This document shows, in pieces, positions 1 through 6,657 of a stretch of DNA of 12,802 nucleotides; within the stretch, counting starts at the first letter, position 1, and each line of letters starts with the position of its first letter. This DNA is from Cyclostephanos tholiformis. Its lineage: Eukaryota > Bacillariophyta > Thalassiosirophyceae > Thalassiosirales > Thalassiosiraceae. The DNA lies in contig JALLPB010003093.1 in NCBI GenBank assembly GCA_036939975.1, forward strand, positions 1-12,802, given 5' to 3'. The translations under genes were made by a program, and so were the position numbers. The notes beneath the pieces were generated by a model, which saw only the letters and a list, made by a program, of their open reading frames with translations, was not told the DNA's origin and did no database searches.

Positions 1-186
1 GATTTTTTTGTCCCGCCAAAAAAACAAACGGTCCCTTTTAGATTTATCAGTCTTAGATAATAATACTAGGTACGTACATACGAATTGACAAAAAACGCAT
101 TTTGCTCCTTCTCTTCTGTCGACGGGCATTCTTTGTTGTAACTTCCATAGAACCCACCCTCGCTCCGATCCCGCCCGGGGGGGGGG
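1..186. promoter_or_regulatory. 5' flank of the AFG1-like gene
   Basis: No gene is visible here. An E2F-like motif (TCCCGCCAAA, 11-20, followed by more A) lies about 170 bases before the ATG. A run of ten G (177-186), preceded by CCCGCCC, directly abuts the ATG at 187. An in-frame TAA at 139-141 with no ATG between it and 187 makes 187 the first usable start. The role of either motif is inference from sequence only. Confidence 0.35.
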
Positions 187-2030
187 ATGAGGCCCCACCA
201 CTGCGCAATCCGTTCCATGGCCCGGCGGGGGACGGCATCGAGATCCTCCCTACCACGGAACCGCCCCCTCTCGATATCGACGACTACCACGAGGCCCCCT
301 CCCGTGCATGGCGTATCACGCGACGACGATGATGGTGGTAGTACCGCCTCCATCGTACTCCCCCTGGATCGATGGCTACGTATGCGAGTCGACGGTGGGA
401 CCCTCCTCCACGACGATGCGCAACTGCATGCGGCGAGCGGGATGACTCGCCTCCAGATGGCCTTGATGGGGTACGATCACGGGGCGTATATGAGGGAATT
501 GAAATCCCCATCCACCGGGGGGGGGGAGGAGTATCAACTCCGCCGTCGCCGTCGCCGTCTCGAATGCAACGACGAACGGAGGCGGAGCGAGGAGGGCGTG
601 ACGTACGACGGGGAGGAGGAGAAGGAGGAGGAGGAGGACGACGACGACGACGTGTCGCATCGACGGAACGCGGACGAACGATCGACGGCGCACGCGACGA
701 CGAATATGCCGATCCCGAGGGGATTTTACTTGTACGGTAACGTCGGCACGGGCAAATCGCTCCTCCTCGACGGCTTTTATGAGGTCGTTACCGTCCATGG
801 CGGCGGATGCGCGACGGGTGGGAAGAAGGTGCGCGTGCACTTCCATGCCTTCCTTCGGGAGATACATCGACGCATACATGATCTCAACGGGGAAATACTG
901 CGCGCGCACGGTCGTAATTTTCGCGTCGATACGTCGGGGGAACGCAATCCGATAATCCGCGTCGCATCGCGATTGTCGCGCGAGATCACCCTCCTCTGCT
1001 TGGACGAATTCCAAGTGACGGACGTCGCGGATGCCGTGATAATGAGGCAATTCTTCGGCGAGTTGTGGAGGAACGGGGTGGTGGTGGTCACGACGAGCAA
1101 TCGTCATCCACGCGAATTGTACGAGGGCGGTCTGAACAGGGAGTACTTCCTCCCGTTCATCGACATGTTGGAAAAATACTGCGTGGTCCATCACCTGGTG
1201 AGCGATGACGGCGAAAAAAAGAACGCATCGTTCGTTCCCAGGGATTACCGCAGGATAAGGTCGGGCGTGGACGTTGCCGGAAGCGACAAGAAGTGCGGCG
1301 AATACTATCATTTGAATCGACCGGGGGAACGGCGGAACTTGGACCGGCTCTTTCGCTCCCATCGGGAGAATTCGTCGTCGACGAATGCGTGCGACGACCG
1401 GGTACCCCCCCCCCTCGCCCTTCCGGTGAATTTTCGAAGGAAAATCCAAGTCGCACGGTATCATTCGAGAGTCGTTGCCCTCTTCACATTCGACGAGCTT
1501 TGCACGACCGATTTGGGCAGTTCCGATTATCATGCCATCGCGAATCACTTTCGCATCGTGATGATCGAGGATATTCCCAAATTGACCTTGACGTATCCCG
1601 ATACGGCCAGGAGATTCATCACGTTGATCGACGAATTGTACGAGGCCGGATGCTGCCTGGCTTGTACGGCGGTGGATATTCCAGATCGTTTGTTCGTTGG
1701 AAAATCGATCGAAAGCGACGATGGGAGCGATGGCAGTAACTCCTCCTCCGTCAGCGCCGACGAAGTCGCGATAATGAATGCTCGCGAGATCCTCGCCGTG
1801 GACGTGGCCCAAGCGCGTGGAGTTGCGGTGGGCGAATCGGCCAGTGTGAGGGAGTTGTCATTTGCCTTCGGCCGTGCAACGAGCCGCTTATTGGAAATGT
1901 GCTCGNTGGAGTTGCGGTGGGCGAATCGGCCAGTGTGAGGGAGTTGTCATTTGCCTTCGGCCGTGCAACGAGCCGCTTATTGGAAATGTGCTCGAAGAAT
2001 TGGTGGGAAGAGCGAGGTGTATCCCACTGA
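187..2030 (+). CDS. AFG1: AFG1/LACE1-like mitochondrial ATPase, 3' end split by an assembly duplication
   Basis: AFG1-family P-loop ATPase. In yeast and animals the family sits in mitochondria and helps degrade or clear respiratory-chain subunits. Seen: the first 45 residues are Arg/Ser/Thr-rich without acids, fitting a mitochondrial presequence. A family-like segment with LLHDDAQ follows at about 68-95. Next come a low-complexity Arg-rich then acidic insert (about 118-156), Walker A GNVGTGKS (184-191), Walker B LLCLDEFQV (269-277, D273/E274), a sensor-like TTSNRHP around N305, a DYRR motif, and the C-terminal FTFDELC...DYHAIANHF...RRFITLIDELYE block. No intron is needed. The open frame ends at 1938, in a copy of its own 3' end. 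Collapsing the 88-bp duplicate around N1906 continues the frame from codon 573 (1903-1905) to 1995, adding KNWWEERGVSH and stop TGA 2028-2030 (584 residues). LLEMCSKNWW resembles the usual family C-terminus. The start is the first ATG after an upstream in-frame stop. Identity is strong; the exact N-terminus is less certain because of the low-complexity sequence. Confidence 0.9.
1818..1994. repeat. Exact 88-bp direct duplication around a single N (probable assembly artefact)
   Basis: Bases 1818-1905 and 1907-1994 read identically, separated only by N at 1906. The duplicate ends inside the last codons of the AFG1-like gene and shifts the frame, since 89 bases is not a multiple of three. Removing one copy plus the N restores a family-like C-terminus. 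This is what overlapping contig ends joined with a placeholder N would give. A real tandem duplication is possible but would not explain the N. Confidence 0.9.
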
Positions 2031-2616
2031 TAACTGATAATAATGTCGATGAATTGCTTCTCACCTCAACCCGCTGGTAAATGATGCAAATAACAATGCT
2101 TTTTATAAAAATTATGAAAGTAACATACATCTCTCATATAATATCTGACAAAAAATACGCTGGTTGATTGGATGAGTGCAGTTAGCTCCACGCCACAGAT
2201 CATGCCGTCCGTGTATGGGTGAATCGTTTGCACAGGAATAAATAACAGATAGAGTACCTAGGTAGATGGAATTTTTCCTCTCGTAGTTCGTTCCATCCGG
2301 GATATGTGTAGGAGAATGAGAAGCGTCGCATCCGTTCTTTCTTCCACCAGCATCATCTGACCGGCACCTCATCGCGCTCTCTTTGACTGTGTGGTGGTCG
2401 TGGTTGCAGGGGGGGGGGCGCTCGCACAAAACAATAAAAACCCAACGCCGCGACGACGTCCCATGCCCATATTATAATTTCCATTTTTTTTTTCGGGAGG
2501 GCGAAGGAACATAGATGCGGGGTTTGGTGCCGTTGTCGACACCGAATGGAAGTCACCGAATACGTAGTAGTACTACATCAGTTTAACGTAATATCGGACG
2601 CAAATTGACCAAAATC
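2031..2616. other. Intergenic region, AFG1-like 3' flank and NECAP-like 5' flank
   Basis: No credible gene. The first half is AT-rich with TGATAA-type words and several A/T runs, as expected for a 3' untranslated region. The second half holds a G10 run (2409-2418), an AACAATAAAA stretch just after it and a T9-10 run near 2485. The ATG at 2617 sits in a good context (AAAATCATGG). I see no clear TATA box or recognised operator. Confidence 0.5.
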
Positions 2617-3522
2617 ATGGATCGGTCATCCGGTTCCCCGTCGTGTACCGCGTCGCATCACAATCCGGGGGGGGGGGGGATAAAAGAAGAAGAAGACGAC
2701 GACGACGACGAACGCGTCGTGATCGAACAGCGACTGCTAAGGATCGGCGAGGTCTTCGTCTACCGCATCCCCCCCATGCGTTCCGCCGACGGTCATCGCG
2801 CCGAGGATTGGAATCTCGCTAGGCCCCTCGCGACCTGTTCGCTCGTCGTCGTTCGTCGGGACGACATGTTGCTCATCGACTTGATGGCCGATCGTCAAAG
2901 GCGCGGCGCGCCGGCGGGGGCGATGGAAACTTACCCCTTCGCGAGGTGCGAAATACGCCCCGACGTATCGGCGGGGGGGGGATCGGGGGACGGGAGGAAA
3001 CTCGAGTATTGGGTCAATCCCGCCGTGGACACGTCGAGGTATTTCGCCGTCAGGATTTATGATTCCAGGACCGGTCGAGAGGCCTTCATCGGGGTCGGAT
3101 TCAGGGAGCGCGCCGATGCCACGAACTTTCGCATGTGCTTGGATGATTACGTCGATTCGCTCAAACGGGAGAAGAAGGCGGAGGAACTACGCAGGCAATT
3201 CGAGGAGTTGTCGACGACCGGGCGCTGCTCGAACGATGGGGGGAGTGACTCCGCCGACGTTGTGGAGGCAGCGCCTCCTCCCAAGTCGAGTCTCAGTTTG
3301 AAGGAGGGTGAAAAGCTGCACATCAACATCGTTAGTAAGCGAGCGAACTCCGTCAATAAACACTCTCCCAAAGTTAAGGGCACGGGGGCGCTGAATGGAT
3401 TGAAGAAGCCGCCTCCTCCCCCCGAGAATACCCCTGCCGCAGATAGCTCGAGTGAACAAGGATTAACAGCCGCCGGTGCTACATCTGAAATTGACGTAGA
3501 CTGGGGCGACTTTGAGGGTTGA
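2617..3522 (+). CDS. NECAP: NECAP-like adaptin-ear-binding coat-associated protein
   Basis: Cytosolic endocytic adaptor. NECAP proteins bind AP-1/AP-2 ears and help clathrin coats form. Seen: 301 residues from ATG 2617. The frame is open upstream to a TTG at 2605, which I do not use because a well-placed ATG follows. A 40-residue N-terminus contains a poly-Gly turn from a G13 tract and an EEEDDDDDE acidic run. The PHear-type domain (about 42-182) has the hallmarks EVFVYRIPP, GHRAEDWNLARPL, SRYFAVRIYD and AFIGVGFRERADATNF. A Lys/Glu-rich helix follows (183-197), then a Ser-rich linker, the family motif LKEGEKLHINI (228-238), a PPPPP stretch, and a C-terminal DWGDFEG. W296-x-x-F299 near the very end matches the WxxF ear-binding motif of the family. 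Single exon. The domain is interrupted by a Gly-rich insert at about 119-126 from a G9 tract. Identification is firm; AP partners in this organism are inferred. Confidence 0.92.
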   Translation: MDRSSGSPSCTASHHNPGGGGIKEEEDDDDDERVVIEQRLLRIGEVFVYRIPPMRSADGHRAEDWNLARPLATCSLVVVRRDDMLLIDLMADRQRRGAPAGAMETYPFARCEIRPDVSAGGGSGDGRKLEYWVNPAVDTSRYFAVRIYDSRTGREAFIGVGFRERADATNFRMCLDDYVDSLKREKKAEELRRQFEELSTTGRCSNDGGSDSADVVEAAPPPKSSLSLKEGEKLHINIVSKRANSVNKHSPKVKGTGALNGLKKPPPPPENTPAADSSSEQGLTAAGATSEIDVDWGDFEG

Positions 3523-4043
3523 TATCGTTTTAGAAATGAATTGAATTTTTTGCATGCTATAATGTTTCCTATCAATCGATCAGCTAATGATAAATTGAAA
3601 ACCTAATTCGAAAGAAGAAGGCTAAAGAAATCATACCCCATGGAAGGATGTAACGTTCGATGCAGGACGCAAACCCTTTACGAATGGCTCATGCTTAAAT
3701 AATTTCTTGGCTAGTAGACAACCAAAGATACAAGTTTATTACGGGCAGGCAGTACAGAACTGCCCTTTAGGTTTACGAGAGACAATGTCGGATGGGCAAG
3801 GTGGATTTAGCGTGCTCTCCCAAAATTGTAGAGAAATTAGTGTTCGCAATCAAACAGAATTACAGAATTTCGATCTCAAATTCCCAGTGTTTACAAGAGC
3901 AATCAAGTTGATATTCTTGGCCTTCCTCTCGGAAAAATCATCAATCCCCCCCGACGAGCAACGAAGAGAAAAATATATCAGCTTCGGCATCGAACAGAGT
4001 CACGTTGACTCCGCCTCACGAATCTAAAATAAAAACCATGTCC
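3523..4043. other. Convergent intergenic region between NECAP-like and 6PGD genes
   Basis: Holds the 3' flanks of both genes. An open frame of 80 codons from ATG 3785 to 4027 on the plus strand resembles nothing I know and has neighbour-unlike AT-rich composition, so I do not call it a gene. A perfect 6-bp hairpin lies at 3748-3753/3759-3764 (GGCAGT, 5-nt loop, ACTGCC). GGCCTTCCTCTCGG at about 3919 recurs in the 6PGD 3' coding end (about 4055). Confidence 0.5.
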
Positions 4044-5750
4044 TCAAATCTCCCCGGCCTTCCTCTCGGTAATATCCCCGATGCTCTTATGGGCATCAGT
4101 CCACGCGGTGTGAAATACGCCATCCCTGTCCGTCCTCTCGTACGTGTGACCACCGAAGAAATCGCGCTGCGCCTGGGTCAGATTGGCGGGGAGGGATGCC
4201 CTCCTGTACGAATCGAAGTAATTGAGCGACCCCGACAGCGCGGGCGTGGATACGCCGTACCCGATCGCGACCACGATCACCCTCCTCCAGGCCGCGGCGC
4301 GCTCGTTCATCTCGGCGGCGATGACCGGATCGAGGAGGAGGTTCGGCAATTTCGGGTCCCGTGCCAGCGCGTCCTGTATCTTCTGCAACAGCGCCGCCCG
4401 GATGATGCACCCCCCCTTCCACAACCTCGCGCACTCGCTGAGGCTAACGTTCCAATTCATATCCTCGCTGCACGACTTGATGATGCCGAGTCCCTGCGCG
4501 TACGAGCAGACCTTCGCGGCGTAGAGGGCGGATTTGAGGTCGTCGAGCATCTGCCCCCTGTGCACGGGTATCTCGGCGGACGTCATCTCCGGACCGCGCA
4601 GGATCGTCGACGCCCTGACGCGCTCGTCCTTCCTGGCGCTGATGTAACGCGCGTCGAGGGACGCGGCCATGGTGGGCGCCGCCACGCTCCTTTCGGCGGC
4701 TTCTTGGATGGTCCAACGTCCGGTGCCCTTCATGCCTGACGATTTACAGACGGGAAGGGAAAAAAGAAAAAAGGAAAAAAAAAAAAAACATGAGTGGAAC
4801 GATGGGATTCATTTGCGCGTGACTAACGACGAATCCGTAGCCGCCTAGGACGGGGGCGAACGATTTCGTTCTCTCGATGTATTTTATCCATGCATGTATA
4901 TTATATTATGAACTCGCATCCGAGGAAAGAAGAAAAAAAAACGAATCATACATGTATATATCATCTCACCCGTCTTGTCGAGGACGTAGTCGACGACGTG
5001 ACCCTCGCCCGTCAAGTCGTCCCTCTTGCTCAGTATCTTCGACGTGATCTCGATGAGGTAGCTCTCCAGCTCGCTACCGTTCCACCCGTCGAAGATGATC
5101 GCCATCTCGTCGTTACTTAGCCCGAGCACGGTCCGCATGATGTCGTAAACCTCCCCGATTAGCTGCATGTCGCCGTACTCGATGCCGTTGTGCACCATCT
5201 TGACGTAATTCCCCGATCCGACCGGACCGACGTACCCCGAGCACGGACCGTCGTTAACGCGAGCGGCGCATTTCGACAGTATGGGCTCGACGATGTCGTA
5301 CGCCGCCCTGGTACAACCGGGCATTAGGCACGGTCCGTTCCTCGCCCCCTCCTCCCCCCCCGATATTCCCATCCCCACGAAGTGCAGGCCCTTGCCCTCC
5401 AATTCCCTCGATCGACGGAGCGTGTTTTGGAACCACTCGTTCCCGCCGTCGATTATGACGTCCCCCGCCTCCATGTACCTGGTGAGCAACGCTATCGTGT
5501 CATCTACGGGCCTGCCGGCCTGTACGAGTATGATCACCCTCCTCGGCTTGATCAATTGTCTCACGAAGTCCTCGACGTCCGACGAGCCGTACAGGGGCAA
5601 ATCCCCCTCCTCCCTCGCGCGACTTAGCGCGAGTTCCACCTTCGAGGGGGATCGATTGCCCACGCACACCCTGAAGCCGTGGGATGCCATGTTGAGGGCG
5701 AAGTTCTGGCCCATCACCGCCAGGCCGTACAGACCCACGTCGCAGGACAT
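4044..5750 (-). CDS. GND: 6-phosphogluconate dehydrogenase, decarboxylating, two exons
   Basis: Oxidises 6-phosphogluconate to ribulose 5-phosphate with CO2 and NADPH release in the oxidative pentose phosphate pathway. Exon 1 is 5750-4970, exon 2 is 4735-4044; joined length 1473 bases, 490 residues, normal for the family. Seen: NADP fold GLAVMG (9-14) and NRS (32-34, expected 2'-phosphate contact); GGNEWFQNT; substrate loop S130-G131-G132 in GISGGEEGARNGP; catalytic K184 and E191 in GNYVKMVHNGIEYG; then DKTGMKGTGRW across the splice junction; R451 and H457 in RDFFGGHTYE, the tail that reaches the partner subunit's active site. MKGTG and WTIQEAAERSVAAPT are plant-type rather than animal-type. 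The start MSCDVGLYGLAVMG lacks a presequence, so I infer a cytosolic enzyme, although a missed upstream exon cannot be excluded. No peroxisomal tail is seen. All listed catalytic residues are present. If the intron were retained, translation would stop at 4884-4886, before the C-terminal all-helical domain. Confidence 0.96.
4736..4969 (-). other. Intron of the 6PGD gene (234 bp, GT-AG)
   Basis: On the minus strand the donor is GTGAGA starting at 4969 and the acceptor CAG ends at 4736, preceded by a strong polypyrimidine tract (plus-strand A/G-rich bases around 4748-4790). It splits a glycine codon (G from exon 1, GC from exon 2), a phase 1 intron, and joins DKTG to MKGTGRW without gap or overlap. 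Both exons match the family right up to the junction. Confidence 0.92.
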
Positions 5751-5774
5751 GACTTTTTCCCTTGGTATGATGAT

Positions 5775-5786
5775 GACGACGTCGTC
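5775..5786. promoter_or_regulatory. ACGT-core palindrome just upstream of 6PGD
   Basis: GACGACGTCGTC is a perfect 12-bp palindrome, 25-36 bases before the 6PGD ATG on the minus strand. Its centre GACGTC is the C-box type core bound by bZIP factors in plants. Binding here is inference, and the surrounding GAT/GAC repeats raise the chance of coincidence. Confidence 0.3.
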
Positions 5787-6025
5787 TGGCGTTTGGGTAT
5801 TATTATTATTTATAATTTATTTTTAATGATGAAATACACCCGCCGCGAGCTATGGTAGCTTAAAGGGAGATAGGTAGTGAGATATAATGATGTGTGGGAC
5901 AAAAAACTAAAAAGCATGGTACCATATGTAGAATGAGCACACACACACACCACACTACCTCGGTACTTGAAGACTCAAGGAAAGATTCATCCTGTGGATG
6001 GAGACTGGGGGGGCATAAGCACGGC

Positions 6026-6039
6026 TTCCCGCCAAATTT
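6026..6039 (+). promoter_or_regulatory. E2F-like motif
   Basis: TTCCCGCCAAATTT matches the E2F/DP consensus (TTTSSCGC and its complement) in its core TTCCCGCCAA. It lies about 276 bases before the 6PGD start and about 620 bases before the HA-repeat gene start. It is a motif match only. Confidence 0.3.
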
Positions 6040-6178
6040 CTTTTGCAGTTTGGTAGGTAGAGGTAGATAAGAATCAAAATTTTACATCCCCTTCGGATTC
6101 GTCATTAAATTCTGCGTTGGAATATGTTTTATAATTTTTCAGGGGGGCAAGTTTCGAGGAGATAAATCCAAAAACATC

Positions 6179-6190
6179 TTGGCGGGAAAT
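6179..6190 (-). promoter_or_regulatory. Second E2F-like motif, opposite orientation
   Basis: TTGGCGGGAAAT on the plus strand reads ATTTCCCGCCAA on the minus strand. It shares TTCCCGCCAA exactly with the motif at 6026-6039, but inverted. Two exact 10-mers of this kind within 165 bases of a divergent promoter region is suggestive. Regulation is inferred. Confidence 0.3.
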
Positions 6191-6307
6191 GGTGCTTTTG
6201 CCCTGGTGAATACGATAGAGAGTTACCCTAAAAAAATGAAATTGAGGCCTGTCTTTGGATAGGTATTATTGCTGCCGGGGCTTTAGGTACCGTTGGATAC
6301 GCGGCAT

Positions 6308-6569
6308 TACTACGGATAACCTTACAATTGACCGAACACTTTGCGAATTTGTCTTTTCGGAGGCTCTGAGAGAGACGATGGTCTGTCCATCAACCTATTT
6401 TATTGTATTGTTCCTACGTCCACCTCTACAGGAAGTGTTCGCAAAGTGTTCGCAAAGTGTTCGCAAAGTGTTATCTAGGTCATTTTGCTAAGGGGTCAAT
6501 TGTAAGGTTATCCGNAAGTGTTATCTAGGTCATTTCGCTAAGGGGTCAATTGTAAGGTTATCCGTAGTA
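6308..6569. mobile_element. Small non-autonomous inverted-repeat element (MITE-like), TA at both ends
   Basis: Bases 6308-6333 and 6544-6569 are exact reverse complements (26 bp). Read as TA target duplication plus 24-bp terminal repeats (starting CTACGGATAACC), the layout fits Tc1/mariner-type MITEs. Inside, the 11-mer GTGTTCGCAAA occurs three times in tandem at 6435-6467, and once inverted next to the left arm (GAACACTTTGCGAA, 6334-6347). Such subterminal repeats often bind transposase. No transposase is encoded. The true length is probably about 212 bp, because 50 bases around N6515 look like an assembly duplicate. It lies 5' of the HA-repeat gene. The superfamily is uncertain. Confidence 0.6.
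6466..6564. repeat. 49-bp direct duplication around a single N, one mismatch (probable assembly artefact)
   Basis: Bases 6466-6514 and 6516-6564 are the same apart from T6486 versus C6536, with N at 6515 between them. It has the same signature as the duplication at 1818-1994. The single mismatch could be a read error or a difference between two alleles or two element copies. It duplicates most of the right inverted-repeat arm of the MITE-like element. Confidence 0.8.
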
Positions 6570-6648
6570 GGTAGTGTTTTCCGAAACGAAAAGTGTCCTC
6601 TCAATAATATTATTCTCATCTGACCTCGTACAACTTGCTTTAATCCAC

Positions 6649-6654
6649 ATGTGA
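6649..6654 (+). promoter_or_regulatory. Minimal start-stop upstream ORF (ATGTGA)
   Basis: ATG TGA at 6649-6654 is a one-codon reading frame ending three bases before the proposed ATG (6658) of the HA-repeat gene. If the transcript starts upstream, this could lower or regulate translation, as start-stop elements do in other eukaryotes. The alternative is coincidence, or transcription starting downstream. Confidence 0.3.
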
Positions 6655-6657
6655 AGC

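Larger units (their letters stand above)
5751..6307. other. Divergent intergenic region between 6PGD and the HA-repeat gene, 6PGD side
   Basis: No gene seen. From 6PGD outward: the GACGACGTCGTC palindrome, an AT-rich TTATTATTATT tract (5798-5825), a 10-bp palindrome ATGGTACCAT (5916-5925), a short CA repeat (about 5938-5955), and the two E2F-like motifs listed separately. The region also borders the inverted-repeat element at 6308. The next gene starts on the opposite strand at 6658, so promoters of both genes should lie in 5751-6657. Confidence 0.5.

Noticed and set aside
376..1812. 478-codon open frame on the minus strand
   Set aside because: Fully antisense to the AFG1-like gene, which has Walker A/B and family motifs. 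The antisense protein has no recognisable motif; long antisense frames are common in GC-rich coding sequence.
2605..2616. TTG start four codons before the NECAP-like ATG
   Set aside because: Eukaryotic nuclear gene with a well-placed ATG at 2617; no reason to use TTG.
3785..4027. 80-codon frame from ATG in the convergent intergenic region
   Set aside because: No recognisable domain and AT-rich composition unlike the flanking genes. Possible but unsupported, so left as intergenic.
4005..4739. 244-codon open frame on the plus strand
   Set aside because: Antisense to 6PGD exon 2, Arg/Pro-rich low-complexity product, no family features.
5281..5826. 181-codon open frame on the plus strand
   Set aside because: Antisense to 6PGD exon 1, whose catalytic residues are all intact.
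6255..6491. 78-codon frame over the MITE-like element
   Set aside because: Its sequence is made of the inverted repeat arm and the GTGTTCGCAAA tandem; not a protein gene.
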